A stretch of 64,000 nt of DNA from DASSKO01 sp035690425 (GCA_035690425.1 DASSKO010000016.1:21296-85295); one strand, 5' to 3'. Shown: positions 31,828 through 41,678, numbered from the stretch's first letter. Program-made: numbers and translations. The notes: a model not told the origin generated them from the letters alone.

Positions 31828-33049
31828 GACATCCGGATGCCGCTCCTGCGGCAGCAGCCGGTTGCGCACCTTCCTGTCGCTGGGCAAGGTTCCGCTGCCG
31901 ACCGCCCTGCTCACCGAAGCCCAGCTGCGCGAGCCAGAGGCCCGCTTCCCGCTCGACGTCGCACACTGCCCCAACTGCTCGCTGGTGCAGATCCTGGAAG
32001 ATGTGCCGCCGGAGCAGTTGTTCGTCGACAACTACCTGTACTTCTCGTCGTTCTCCGACGAGCTGTTGCGGCACTCGCGCGAGCACGCGCTCGGCCTCAT
32101 CAAGGAGCGAGAGCTGGGGCCTGACAACCTGGTCGTGGAGCTGGCCAGCAACGACGGCTACCTGCTGAGCAACTTCGTCGAGGCTGGCGTACCCGTGCTC
32201 GGGATCGACCCGGCACCGGACCAGGCCGATGCTGCGGAGCGGGCCGGCGTACCCACCCTGCAGGAGTTCTTCGGCCTGGACCTCGCGCGGCGCATCCGGG
32301 CCGAACGGGGACCGGCCGACGTGATCATCGCCAACAACGTGATGGCCCACATCCCCGATCTCAACGGGTTCGTAGGTGGGATGGCGCACCTGCTGGCCGA
32401 GGACGGCATCGCCACGATCGAGAACCCGTACGTGCGCGACCTGATCGACAACTGCGAGTTCGACACGATCTACCACGAGCACTTCTTCTACTACTCGTGC
32501 ACCGCGGTCGACCACCTCGTCCGGCGCCACGGCATGTACCTCAACGACGTGGAGTACTTCCCCGAGTTGCACGGCGGCACGTTGCGGTGGCACGTCGGGC
32601 ACAACGAGGACGTGTCGGAGACGGTCCGTGGCTACCTCGCCAACGAGCGCGCCCGGGGCATTGCCGACTTCGGCTACTACGCGAGCTTCGCCGAGCGCGT
32701 GGACGGGATCCGCGACCGGCTGCTCAGCCTGCTCGCAGAGCTGCGCGGCGGCGGGGCACGGATCGCCGCGTACGGCGCGGCTGCCAAGGGGAGCACGCTG
32801 CTCAACTACATCGGCATTGGACCCGACCTCGTCGACTTCGTGGTCGACCGCAACGTGCACAAGCAGGGCAAGCACATGCCCGGGGTGCACATTCCCGTCC
32901 GAGCGCCGGAGGCGCTGCTCGAGGAGCAGCCCGACTACGTGCTGATGCTCTCCTGGAACTTCCGCGACGAGATTCTGCGCCAGCAGCAGGAGTACCTGCG
33001 CCGCGGTGGACGCTTCATCGTGCCCGTCCCGGATCCGGAGGTGATCTGA
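31820..33049 (+). CDS. Sugar C-methyltransferase, first of three
   Basis: A 409-residue SAM-dependent enzyme of the NDP-sugar C-methyltransferase type. Three parts are visible: N-terminal zinc-binding domain with CRSCG and CPNCS, central methyltransferase domain with VVELASNDGYLLSNF and FDTIYHEHFFYYS, and the C-terminal Rossmann-like domain with AAYGAAAKGSTLLNYIG and VDRNVHKQGKHMPG. The H-E-H-F-F-Y-Y active region is typical of TylC3-like 3-C-methyltransferases. GTG 31820 gives an eight-base overlap with the SDR stop. A branched sugar is the likely product. Confidence 0.86.
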   Translation: MPETSGCRSCGSSRLRTFLSLGKVPLPTALLTEAQLREPEARFPLDVAHCPNCSLVQILEDVPPEQLFVDNYLYFSSFSDELLRHSREHALGLIKERELGPDNLVVELASNDGYLLSNFVEAGVPVLGIDPAPDQADAAERAGVPTLQEFFGLDLARRIRAERGPADVIIANNVMAHIPDLNGFVGGMAHLLAEDGIATIENPYVRDLIDNCEFDTIYHEHFFYYSCTAVDHLVRRHGMYLNDVEYFPELHGGTLRWHVGHNEDVSETVRGYLANERARGIADFGYYASFAERVDGIRDRLLSLLAELRGGGARIAAYGAAAKGSTLLNYIGIGPDLVDFVVDRNVHKQGKHMPGVHIPVRAPEALLEEQPDYVLMLSWNFRDEILRQQQEYLRRGGRFIVPVPDPEVI

Positions 33050-34225
33050 GTGACCTGCCCCGCTTGCGCCGGCGTCGACACCGAGGTCTTCTACCGCCGG
33101 GACGGCGTCCCCGTGCACAGCTGCCTGCTGCTCGACGACGCCGGCGAGGCGCGCGACTTCCCGCGCGGCGACCTCCGGTTAGCGATCTGCCACACGTGCG
33201 GCTTCGTCTTCAATGAGGCCTACGACTCCGCCCGCAGCCGGTACTCCCCGGACTACGAGGAGACTCAGGCATACTCCGCGCACTTCCAAGGCTTCCTGAC
33301 CGAGCTGGCCGCCCGCTGGGTCGACCGCTACGGTCTGCGCGGTGGTCGAGTGGTGGAGATCGGCTGCGGCAAGGCGGAGTTCCTCGTCGAGCTCGTCGAG
33401 CACGGTGTGTCCGAGGGCATCGCCCTTGACCCGGGCGTCCACCCGGAGCGGATCCCCGCACACGTCCGCGATCGGATCACAGTCGTGCAGGGATTCTTCC
33501 CACAGGACCTCGCAGACCTCGACGCGGACGCCGTCGTCTGCCGGCACACCCTGGAGCACATCGGCCCGGTGGGCGAGTTCATGCGCGAGATCCGGCGAGC
33601 CATCGGGGAGCGCACGGACACCGTGGTGCTGTTCGAGCTGCCCGACACCCTGCGGGTGTTGCGCGAGGCCGCGTTCTGGGACCTCTACTACGAGCACTGC
33701 TCCTACTTCACGCTGGGCTCACTGGCGCGGTTGTTCCGCCGGACCGGCTTCGAGGTGCTCGACCTGTCGATGGCCTACGACGACCAGTACCTGCTGATCG
33801 AGGCCCGGCCGATTACCGACGCCGACGCCGTCGAGCCGCACCCCTACGAGGACGACCTTGGCTCGACACAGCAGGCGGTCCGTTCCTTCCAAGATGCCGA
33901 GTCGGCGCTGGTGCGCCGGTGGTCGGAGGAGGTGGAGGCGGTCTCCGCTCGCGGCGGTCGGACGGCGATCTGGGGCTCCGGATCCAAGGGCGTCGCCTTC
34001 CTGGCAGCGCTCGGCGACCGGTCAGCGGCGGTCGGATGCGCCGTCGACATCAACCCGCACAAGCACGGCAGATTCATGGCGGGCACCGCGCACCCCATCG
34101 TCGCGCCGGCGCACCTGCAGCAGTACGCACCGGAGCTCGTGGTGGCGATGAACCCGGTCTATGTGGACGAGATCCAGCGTGACCTCGACGACCTCGGCGT
34201 GTCGACCAACCTGAAGGCGCTGTGA
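33050..34225 (+). CDS. C-methyltransferase-like protein, second of three
   Basis: A 391-residue paralogue with the same three-part plan: CPAC and CHTC zinc-binding pairs at the N-terminus, SAM-binding VVEIGCGKAEFLVELV, VVCRHTLEHIGPVGEF, DLYYEHCSYFTLGSLARLF, and the C-terminal AIWGSGSKGVAFLAALG with VDINPHKHGRFMAG. The active-site region reads YYEHCSYFT rather than the YHEHFFYYS of the first copy, so specificity or reaction may differ. It starts immediately after the previous stop with GTG. Confidence 0.82.
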   Translation: MTCPACAGVDTEVFYRRDGVPVHSCLLLDDAGEARDFPRGDLRLAICHTCGFVFNEAYDSARSRYSPDYEETQAYSAHFQGFLTELAARWVDRYGLRGGRVVEIGCGKAEFLVELVEHGVSEGIALDPGVHPERIPAHVRDRITVVQGFFPQDLADLDADAVVCRHTLEHIGPVGEFMREIRRAIGERTDTVVLFELPDTLRVLREAAFWDLYYEHCSYFTLGSLARLFRRTGFEVLDLSMAYDDQYLLIEARPITDADAVEPHPYEDDLGSTQQAVRSFQDAESALVRRWSEEVEAVSARGGRTAIWGSGSKGVAFLAALGDRSAAVGCAVDINPHKHGRFMAGTAHPIVAPAHLQQYAPELVVAMNPVYVDEIQRDLDDLGVSTNLKAL

Positions 34226-35388
34226 ACAGCATCGGCCGCTGCCCGGCCTGCGACTCCGACCAGGTGCAGGACCTGGCCACGATCGGCCCGGTGCCGGTGC
34301 TGTGCGGCAGCCTCTGGCCGACTCGGGACGAAGCGCTGACGACTCCGACGGCAGACTTGGCGCTTGCGTGCTGCCTGCGGTGTGCCCATGTCTGGAACTG
34401 GTGTTTCGACCCGACCCTCGTCGAGTACGACGCGCAGTACGACAATGCGCTGGACTTCTCCGCCACCTTCCGCGCGTATGCCGAGGGTCTGGTCGACCAC
34501 CTGGTCGAGGCCTTCGAACTCCAGGGGAAGCGGCTCGTGGAGATCGGGTCCGGCAAGGGGGAGTTCCTCCGCCAGTTGTGCGCAGCGGGAGGGAACACCG
34601 GCCTCGGTTACGACCCCACCTACGAGGGGCCCGACGAGGCGGACGGCATCCGGTTCGTGCGCACCTTCTTCACGCCGGGCACCGCGGTAGACGACGTCGA
34701 CTTCGTGTGCTGTCGGCACGTGCTGGAGCATCTCGCGGACCCCTACGGGGCCCTTCTCGACATGCGCAAGGCCGTGCAGGACCGCCCCGTCCCGATGTAC
34801 TTCGAGGTGCCGAACGCGGAGTTCAACTTCTCCGAGTCCGGGCCGTGGGACCTGATCTACCCGCACGTCGCGTACTTCAGCGACATTTCGCTACGAGCCC
34901 TGCTGGTTCGCTCCGGCTTCAGGGTGCTGCGGCTGGATCCCGTGTTCGGGGGGCAGTTTCTCGGTGCAGAGGTCGTCGTGGACACCGCGGCGTTGTCGGC
35001 CGACGACGAGCAGTGCCGCGCTCGCGGTGCCGCGCTCGCGCGCTTCTACCGCGATGCGCTCGATCGGCAGTTGACGGAGACCAAGGGCTGGCAGCGACGC
35101 CTGGACCGGCTGCTGGAGAGTGGCCAGGTCGCGCTCTGGGGCGCCGGGTCCAAGGGCGTCACGTTCTTGTCCCTCGTGGACCGTGGCCACAAGGTTGCGA
35201 CCGTGGTCGATGCCAACCCTCGTAAGTGGGGGCGATTCCTGCCCGGCTGTGGGCATCAGGTCGTGGCCCCCGACGAGGTCGTGAACCGGTCGGCTCACGC
35301 CGTGATCGTGATGAACCCCGCCTACACCGAAGAGATCAAGGGCAGCATCGCAGAGCTCGGATCGCGCGCCGACGTCCTCGTCGTCTGA
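34222..35388 (+). CDS. C-methyltransferase-like protein, third of three
   Basis: A 388-residue paralogue. Zinc-binding CPAC and CLRC pairs, SAM motif LVEIGSGKGEFLRQLC, CCRHVLEHLADPYGALLDM, and C-terminal ALWGAGSKGVTFLSLV with VDANPRKWGRFLPG. The segment matching the catalytic YHEH of copy 1 reads DLIYPHVAYFSD, so the usual Glu-His pair is altered; it may methylate another position or not methylate at all. The start overlaps copy 2 (GTGA). It is the last gene of the plus operon; the convergent gene ends eight bases on. Confidence 0.8.
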   Translation: MNSIGRCPACDSDQVQDLATIGPVPVLCGSLWPTRDEALTTPTADLALACCLRCAHVWNWCFDPTLVEYDAQYDNALDFSATFRAYAEGLVDHLVEAFELQGKRLVEIGSGKGEFLRQLCAAGGNTGLGYDPTYEGPDEADGIRFVRTFFTPGTAVDDVDFVCCRHVLEHLADPYGALLDMRKAVQDRPVPMYFEVPNAEFNFSESGPWDLIYPHVAYFSDISLRALLVRSGFRVLRLDPVFGGQFLGAEVVVDTAALSADDEQCRARGAALARFYRDALDRQLTETKGWQRRLDRLLESGQVALWGAGSKGVTFLSLVDRGHKVATVVDANPRKWGRFLPGCGHQVVAPDEVVNRSAHAVIVMNPAYTEEIKGSIAELGSRADVLVV

Positions 35389-35396
35389 GCATTCGG

Positions 35397-37427
35397 TCAG
35401 AGCGGCGTGACCTCCACGGTGCCGAATGCTGCATCGACGTGATGCGCGATCAGACCGACCGAGCCGGTCGCCGGCCCCTCACTCACGATCTGAAGTGACC
35501 AGCTCGCCGGTTCGCCGGCGGACGCCAGCCACATCTTGAAGCTGTACCGCGTCGTGCCGTCGAGCAGCGTCTCCACTCGCGCCTTCATCCAGTAGGGCTC
35601 ACCGAACTGGAACTTGCGGGGGTCCGGGTAGACCCACTCGCTTGGGACGCTGTGGTTGCCGAGGATCTCCAGCTTGGGCCAGGTGTCGTAGAGGCGTAGC
35701 CAGGCGTACGAGCCGACCGGGAAGTACCGCCACGCCGGCTGGTCGTCACGGAAGGCTCGGTGACCCTGCCAACGCATGGCCATCCCGACCAGGGCGTCTC
35801 CGCTGGTGCCGGTCTTCGCCTCCGGCCCGATGGTGCTGACCGTGAATGGAACCTTGACCTCGTAGTCACGCCAGGACAAGTCACCCAGCGCGATGACTCG
35901 GTCGTAACCAAGTCGCGTCGAGACAACAGCACCGTTCACCACGTCCCACTTGCCGTCGACCACGGTTGCCTGGTCCTGCAGAGGCTGGTTTTCCGACCAC
36001 TCCAGCGTGTACGGCAACGCCGGCGCTGTTGCCTGGACCCTCCGTACCGTGGTGGTGACTGTTGTGGTCTGGCCGTCGTTATCGGTCGCCCTCAGCACGA
36101 CGGTGTTGTCGCCCATCTGCAGGTCGGCGAGGTCGATGTCGGCATTGAAGTCGCCCAGTGCCTGGAGCCGGCGATCGTCCGGCCCGATGGTCAGGGCGCG
36201 CTCCGCGCCGCCGTTCAGTGAGTACGACAGGGTTGCGACGCCGCTGGGGTCGGACACGTTCCCCAGCACATTGATCCACGGCTGCGGCGTTCCGTGCAGG
36301 CCCACGGTGAGCGGTTCTTCGTGCCAGAGGTCGATCTGCGGGGGACCGTCCTCGGTGGTGGTGAAGGTGGCGTCGTTGGTGGTGGTGGTGTTGCCGGCGG
36401 TGTCGGTGGCGGTGATCCGGTAGTGGTAGGTGGTCTGGGGGGTGAGGCCGGTGAGGGTGTGGTCGTGGTTGGTGGTGGCGGTGGTGGTGGGTGGGGTGGT
36501 GTGTCCGTAGCTGGTGTCGGTGCCGTACTGGACCTGTGTGGTGGTGGGTTCGTCGGTGGTCCAGCTGATCTGCGCGGACTCGGTGCGGGGGGTGGCCTGG
36601 ACCTGGGTGATCTGTGGGGCGGTGGTGTCTTCGGGGTCGCCACCGCCGCCACCGTCGCCGCCGCCGTCGCTGTCGAGGCCGCCGTCCTCGGGGGTGATCG
36701 GCGATGCGGTGTTGAAGACGTAGTCGACCTGTGCGGTGTGGGCGGGGGCGTTGGTTCCGGAGTTGCCGGAGTAGGGGCCGATCGCGGTGACGGTCAGGTC
36801 GGAGGTGAACGATCCGATGGTGGTCCAGCTCTGCTTGTCGGCGGAGTAGTCGAAGGTGAACTGGGAGCCTGATCGGCTCACCCGGAGCCACATCTGTCCC
36901 GACGGTGCGGTGACCTCTTGCTTGAGCTTCATCGTCGAGGACGTTCCGGTGGTGGCCGCGGCGAAGGCCAGCAGCTTGGTGGGGCCGTGGGAGTAGACAC
37001 CGAACCGCAGCCACTTCCCCGATGCCCCGTGGATCTGCAGTCCCTGGTCGGCGTAGGTGCCGGCCGGGACCGAGTCGAACTTGGCCGCGACCTCGACGTC
37101 GGTGTCCTCGACCGGCTGCAACACCCGCACCGACTCGTTCGGTCCCCACGCGTCGTGTTCGGCGCCTGCGGGCACCGCGATCGACAACCGGGCGTCGCCG
37201 GTCCCCGCACCGACCACCGACACCGCCGCGTCACCGACCGGATCGACCACCTGCCACCGTCCCGCGTCCAGACCACCGAAGAAGTCCGCAGACACCAACG
37301 GCCCCACCGACGCGGCTGCGGTCGGTGCGGTCGGGACGGCGAGGAAAAGCCCAACCATCAAGGCGATCAACGAGGCGAGCACCACATGGAGTCGAGCCAG
37401 CGCCCGACGTGCAAATGACAAAGACAT
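35397..37427 (-). CDS. Secreted multidomain protein (DUF1349-like, FN3, lectin-like domains)
   Basis: A 676-residue exported protein: signal peptide (about 1-38), a concanavalin-like DUF1349-type domain (about 45-240), a glycine/aspartate-rich linker, a threonine-rich fibronectin III domain (about 270-355), an Ig/cadherin-like domain (about 360-460) and a C-terminal laminin-G-like domain (about 470-676). No catalytic signature is evident. Proteins like this are common beside actinobacterial polysaccharide genes and probably bind the polymer at the surface. ATG 37427 has GGGGAGC upstream and gives a proper signal peptide. Confidence 0.72.
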   Translation of the reverse strand: MSLSFARRALARLHVVLASLIALMVGLFLAVPTAPTAAASVGPLVSADFFGGLDAGRWQVVDPVGDAAVSVVGAGTGDARLSIAVPAGAEHDAWGPNESVRVLQPVEDTDVEVAAKFDSVPAGTYADQGLQIHGASGKWLRFGVYSHGPTKLLAFAAATTGTSSTMKLKQEVTAPSGQMWLRVSRSGSQFTFDYSADKQSWTTIGSFTSDLTVTAIGPYSGNSGTNAPAHTAQVDYVFNTASPITPEDGGLDSDGGGDGGGGGDPEDTTAPQITQVQATPRTESAQISWTTDEPTTTQVQYGTDTSYGHTTPPTTTATTNHDHTLTGLTPQTTYHYRITATDTAGNTTTTNDATFTTTEDGPPQIDLWHEEPLTVGLHGTPQPWINVLGNVSDPSGVATLSYSLNGGAERALTIGPDDRRLQALGDFNADIDLADLQMGDNTVVLRATDNDGQTTTVTTTVRRVQATAPALPYTLEWSENQPLQDQATVVDGKWDVVNGAVVSTRLGYDRVIALGDLSWRDYEVKVPFTVSTIGPEAKTGTSGDALVGMAMRWQGHRAFRDDQPAWRYFPVGSYAWLRLYDTWPKLEILGNHSVPSEWVYPDPRKFQFGEPYWMKARVETLLDGTTRYSFKMWLASAGEPASWSLQIVSEGPATGSVGLIAHHVDAAFGTVEVTPL

Positions 37428-37659
37428 GTCGCTGCTCCCCTTCGGTCGGTCAGACCCACAAGGAGTTGCCGATGGGGGTTGAACTCGCTGCACCCGTCAA
37501 CAAGTAGGACCTTGCCCGCACCCCAACGGCCTCCCGCGGCCGGCGTCCGCCCCCCGGAGAACGACGCGTCCTGACATTGTGGTCCACCCGCGGTCGACTC
37601 AGGCGCCATTCAGCGAAAAACCGACCCTGTCTGGTTGACATAGCGGTCACGTTGGGTGA

Positions 37660-38631
37660 TCAGGAGGCGGTCAGCTGGCGCCGACGTCGTGCGCGTCGAC
37701 GGTCTTCACGGACCCGCGCGGCCCATGCCGGCAGCGGGCCCGGCAACGCGCTGACGATGTCATAGGCGAGGCTGCCACGTTCCCGGGACATCCAGGCTGG
37801 AAGCACCGCGACGGCGGCGACCCGGTCGCGGCCACGCGCGGGGCCAGACCAGGCCGCACTGGTGAACGCGCGGAGCAATCTCCAGTGTGGGAACTTCATC
37901 GTGCTCGATGGGTCGAACCAGCGTGCTCGCTCCTTGGCGCCCGGATAGAGGTGCATGCTGTCCCGTTGGTGAACACGATTGACGAATAGCGGCTCGTCGA
38001 TGTGCTGGAAACGCCCTCGCAGTGCCAGCTCGGCCAGCAGCGGACGGTCCGATCCGGGAAAGGCGCCTATGCCGGACGTCTCGAGCAGTTGGCTGCGCCG
38101 CGTGACGCCAAAGACCTCGAAGCACATCACCGAGTGCCACAGGACGTCTCGAAATCGATCGGCGGCGCGGGCTTGCCGCGCATAGCCAGGTCGAGGTCGC
38201 CATGTCTTGATCGTCCGCCCGTCGCCGTCGATGACGGAGGTGGTGGCGTAAGCGAGCACGACGGCAGGGTCGGCTTGAAGCGCATGCACGCAGCGAGCCA
38301 GGTAGGACGGCGCGAAGCGGTCATCGCAAGCGGCCCAATGAAAGTAAGTTCCGCGCGCCAGTTCGAGCACCTGGTTGTAGTTCCATGCTGCGCCGCGGTT
38401 GACTGGCTCGCGGACGTAGCGAACCCGGTCGTCTGCAGCGACGACCGCCCGGCAGATCTCTTCGGTGCCGTCGGTGGACCCGTTGTCCGATATGACCAGC
38501 TCGAGGCTCCCGGAGTCACCGAGATCCTGAGCCAGGATCGAGTCGATTGCCTCCTTCAGGTAGCGGTCGCCGTTGTAGACGGGCATACCGACAGTGACGA
38601 GCGGCATTGAGCCTGACGCAGGGCGCACCAC
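37660..38631 (-). CDS. GT2-type glycosyltransferase
   Basis: A 323-residue GT-A family 2 enzyme: PLVTVGMPVYNGDRYLKEAIDSIL at the N-terminus, LELVISDNGSTDGTEEI (first acidic pair) and HWAACDDRFAPSYL, the DxD-like metal site. The C-terminal end is basic (RRRARRRRQ). ATG 38631 is the reported start; Met9 at 38607 is closer to the conserved domain. It reads toward the secreted protein gene, after a roughly 230-base gap. Donor sugar is unknown. Confidence 0.83.
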   Translation of the reverse strand: MVRPASGSMPLVTVGMPVYNGDRYLKEAIDSILAQDLGDSGSLELVISDNGSTDGTEEICRAVVAADDRVRYVREPVNRGAAWNYNQVLELARGTYFHWAACDDRFAPSYLARCVHALQADPAVVLAYATTSVIDGDGRTIKTWRPRPGYARQARAADRFRDVLWHSVMCFEVFGVTRRSQLLETSGIGAFPGSDRPLLAELALRGRFQHIDEPLFVNRVHQRDSMHLYPGAKERARWFDPSSTMKFPHWRLLRAFTSAAWSGPARGRDRVAAVAVLPAWMSRERGSLAYDIVSALPGPLPAWAARVREDRRRARRRRQLTAS

Positions 38632-38919
38632 ATAACCTCCGGCCGCAGAGCAACGGACGGCAGCTCACTGTCTGCATCAGCCCGCGAGCCACCAACCATG
38701 TCAGTGTGAGATTACGGAGCCACGCCGCTAGCTCGCAGGCGATTAGAGCAACTTCGAGCGAGCAGATAGGGAAGTGTCTGTGCGAATCGGCCCATGAGCG
38801 GGCTTGGCCGCGACATAATCGACGGGCGAGGGGGTGGTGATCGTGTTGAACGCGGCGTCTGGCAACGCACGCCGTGCCCGGTTGGTTCACCACCGCCGCG
38901 GCCTCCCGGGGCGACGGTG

Positions 38920-40476
38920 CGGGTGAGGATTTCGATAGATCCTGACCGCACCCGGCTGCGTGGTGGGGCACTGCGCGGCGTCAAGTGGTCGGCTTTGCAG
39001 AAGGTCGGCACGCGGTCCGCGTCGCTCCTGACCTTCATCGTGCTGGCGCGGATGCTCGAGCCTCAGGACTTCGGGCTGGTGGCTCTGGCCAGCGCGATCG
39101 TCATGGTTATCACCATGCTCTTCGACCTGAGCCTGCCGCAGTACCTCATCCAGCAGGTGGAGCTGACTCGCCGCGTCATCGACACGGCCTTCTGGTGTGC
39201 AGTGGCGCTGAGCATTGTTGCGGCTCTCGTCATTATCGCGTGCGCCCCGCTCGTTGCCACGTTGCTCACCGAACCGCGACTGACGCCGGTGCTCGTGGCG
39301 CTTGCCTGCACGGTGCCGCTGGGATCGCTGAGTGCGGTGCCTCAGGCGCTGCTGCGTCGCTCCTTGGCGTTCGACGTCATCAGCAAGCGCAGCCTCGTCG
39401 GAATTGCCGCGTCTGGCGTGGTCGGGGTGTCGCTGGCCGCATCGGGAGCAGGTGTCTGGGCGCTGGTCCTGCAGACATATGCGCAGCTGCTGGTCAGCAT
39501 CGTGCTGTTCTACGGTGTAGCCCAATGGCGACCCGGACTGTCGTGGGATCGTCGCGAGTCGGTGGCCATGGTGCGGTACGGCACGACCTTGTGGGGCATG
39601 AGCTCGCTGCACTTCCTCAGGCTGCGGGGCGACGAGCTGGTGGTCGGCGCGATCCTGGGGTCGGTGAGTCTCGGCATCTACTCCGTCGCCAAGCGAATGG
39701 TGCTGTTCGTGAGCGATCTCATCGGCGGAGTCGTGCTTCAGGTCGTGCCGTCGGTGCTGGCCGCTGCAAAGGCTGACCCGGAACGAGTGCGCCGCGGGTA
39801 CCTGACGGCGATCGGCGCATCGGCTGCCATGATCGCCCCTGTGACCATGGGCCTCGCCGCCGTATCGGGAGTGCTCGTCCCGCTCGTCTTCGGCCGCCAG
39901 TGGCAGGGCTCGGGAGCGATCGCGCAGGTGGCGGCAATAGCCGCCGCCGCGATCATCCTGACCCAGTTCGACCGCGGGCTCTTCCTCGCCCTGGACCTGC
40001 CGAGAGTCGAGCTCAAGAACATGGTGATCACCGCCGTGCTCGGCGTCGGTGCGGCCGCAGCAGCGGCGCCGTGGGGTCTGATGAGCGTCGTCCTCGCGAC
40101 GACCGGCTGCAGCTACCTCGCCTGGGCTTGGCGGATACGGGTCACGCAACGCTGTGCCGACATCCCCGCTCGCAAGGTGCTGGCCACGCTGGCCCCGGTC
40201 TGGTTCGCGGCCCTGCTTGCTGCTGCGCTCGCCTGGGGGACCCTGCTGGGCTTAGGCTCCTGGAGCTCCTGGGGCGACCTCTACGCCCTGCTCCTTTCGG
40301 GTGCGGTGCTCGCGGTCGCCTATCCGCCACTGCTCCGGCTGCTCGCTCGGCCCACCGTCGCGAACCTGCAAGGCTTCGTGCCGGCCCGGCTTCAGCGCAG
40401 CGTCGCCACCAAGTACCTCCTGCGTTACCTGCTGGGCAGACCCCACAGCGGAGCAGCCAGACACGTCGCCGCATAA
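38920..40476 (+). CDS. Wzx-type polysaccharide flippase
   Basis: A protein of about 518 residues with some twelve to fourteen membrane helices. The MATE-like Wzx features are GVKWSALQKVGTRSASLLTFIVLARMLEPQDFGLVALA at the N-terminus and RYGTTLWGMSSLHFLRLRGDELVVGAILG. It moves the lipid-linked repeat unit across the membrane. GTG 38920 is chosen because the longer frame from 38794 is arginine/glycine-rich and hydrophilic; GTG 38926 is an alternative. Its 3' end converges with a glycosyltransferase gene. Confidence 0.85.
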   Translation, partial: RVRISIDPDRTRLRGGALRGVKWSALQKVGTRSASLLTFIVLARMLEPQDFGLVALASAIVMVITMLFDLSLPQYLIQQVELTRRVIDTAFWCAVALSIVAALVIIACAPLVATLLTEPRLTPVLVALACTVPLGSLSAVPQALLRRSLAFDVISKRSLVGIAASGVVGVSLAASGAGVWALVLQTYAQLLVSIVLFYGVAQWRPGLSWDRRESVAMVRYGTTLWGMSSLHFLRLRGDELVVGAILGSVSLGIYSVAKRMVLFVSDLIGGVVLQVVPSVLAAAKADPERVRRGYLTAIGASAAMIAPVTMGLAAVSGVLVPLVFGRQWQGSGAIAQVAAIAAAAIILTQFDRGLFLALDLPRVELKNMVITAVLGVGAAAAAAPWGLMSVVLATTGCSYLAWAWRIRVTQRCADIPARKVLATLAPVWFAALLAAALAWGTLLGLGSWSSWGDLYALLLSGAVLAVAYPPLLRLLARPTVANLQGFVPARLQRSVATKYLLRYLLGRPHSGAARHVAA

Positions 40477-40527
40477 GGGCACGCTCGCGCTATCGACCCA
40501 CGCGGCGCGGATGACCTGAGCGGGCTG

Positions 40528-41523
40528 TCACATTTGTTGCGCGCGCTCTGCTTCGGCCAGTCGTCGCCGCTTCTGGGGGTTGACTGGCAAGTGCCCAGCC
40601 TGCGTCAGCTCGGGTGGCCACGTGTCGCCGAGGCGCCCGGTCAGGCCGTCGAAGCACGCACGTGCAGTCAAGATGGAGTGGGCGAAGGATGCGCGCGGAT
40701 GCCGGATGCTGTTGACCGCGAGCTTGCCCACCACCTCACCGATCACTCTCCAGGCAGGCCACCGGCCGCCGTACTCGAGGCCGACGTATACGCGGTTGCG
40801 AATGCTGTAGTAGCGCCGCCAGTCCGCTGGGCCCAGCGATCGGGACGGAGTCGTAGGCGCTCCCGTGCGGCCGCGGGCGTCGCGGTAGCGCCTGAGCAGG
40901 CCTGAGTCACAGAAGGCCTTCCACCCATGGCGGTGCATACGCAGGAAGAACTCCAACTCCTCCTGCCCGAAGAACAGCTCGGACGAGTAGGGCCCCACGT
41001 CGCGGATGGCCGCGACTCTGATCATCGGGTGATGGTTGCCGCTCAACGTTGCCACCTGCATGGGTGAGCCGGTCAGCTCGTCGTTGCGAAGCCGCCGCAC
41101 TCGGACGCGGCGTGCATCGAACTGGCATCCGCCAACGCCGACTGCCCCGACCTCGGGCGAGTCTTCCAGCAGCCTCTGCGCCGTCAGCCACAGGCACGCA
41201 AGGGCGTCGGGGAACTGTGGTGGGTCGTCGTCATCGAACGTCACCACCCAGGCATCGGGGCCGGCGTTGGCCGCCACGTACCCCATGCCGACTGCGATGG
41301 CCCCCGCGGGGCCCAGGTTGTGGTCCTGCGAGAGCAAGGTGACGTGATGAGCAGCTGTGGGGACGGCCAGCTCGTCGGCAAGGCGACTGCCTGCGTCGCC
41401 TCCATTGTCGACGATAACGAGGTGGTCGAGGCACTTGGTCTGGCCCGCGAGCACTGCCAGCGTGCGCAGTAGCTGCTCCGGGCGGCGAAAGGTAGTCAGA
41501 ACCCCCCACAGCTGTTTCCCCAC
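40528..41523 (-). CDS. GT2-type glycosyltransferase (GlfT-like)
   Basis: A 331-residue GT-A enzyme resembling galactofuranosyl/rhamnosyl transferases: VLTTFRRPEQLLRTLAVL, LVIVDNGGD, DHNLGPAGAIAVGM, VVTFDDDDPPQFPD (the DDD metal site), and FFGQEELEFFLRMHRHGW with the catalytic acid. GTG 41523 is preferred over TTG 41538 because GAGGGGGT then lies at ribosome-site distance. It converges with wzx and diverges from hmp. Sugar specificity is a guess. Confidence 0.83.
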   Translation of the reverse strand: MGKQLWGVLTTFRRPEQLLRTLAVLAGQTKCLDHLVIVDNGGDAGSRLADELAVPTAAHHVTLLSQDHNLGPAGAIAVGMGYVAANAGPDAWVVTFDDDDPPQFPDALACLWLTAQRLLEDSPEVGAVGVGGCQFDARRVRVRRLRNDELTGSPMQVATLSGNHHPMIRVAAIRDVGPYSSELFFGQEELEFFLRMHRHGWKAFCDSGLLRRYRDARGRTGAPTTPSRSLGPADWRRYYSIRNRVYVGLEYGGRWPAWRVIGEVVGKLAVNSIRHPRASFAHSILTARACFDGLTGRLGDTWPPELTQAGHLPVNPQKRRRLAEAERAQQM

Positions 41524-41678
41524 GGCCGACCCCCTCAATGTCGCTGCGAGCTGACGACAGATGCCGTGCTGCCAGCCTAGTCACGCTGCTCGAAGGTGTG
41601 CGCCGTTATGAACAATGCCTCCGGCGGCGAGACGGTGCGGATGCTGCCCACCCTGCTGACTCCGTGCTTGTCACGCCT

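Noticed and set aside
29977..32031. A 684-codon minus-strand open frame opposite rfbF, the SDR and the first methyltransferase
   Set aside because: It is antisense to three strongly conserved genes and has the Val/Asp/Arg/Gly-heavy composition of a high-GC shadow frame.
36290..36660. Repetitive GGTGGTGG tract as a mobile or CRISPR-like repeat
   Set aside because: It is the threonine-rich fibronectin III domain of the secreted protein, read on the opposite strand; no regular spacers.
37635..37640. Consensus-like TTGACA as a promoter
   Set aside because: On the plus strand it points into the 3' end of a minus-strand glycosyltransferase gene, and no -10 element or gene follows.
38794..38919. 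N-terminal extension of the Wzx flippase from ATG 38794
   Set aside because: The added residues are Gly/Arg/Pro-rich and hydrophilic, unlike any Wzx N-terminus; GTG 38920 starts just before the first conserved segment.
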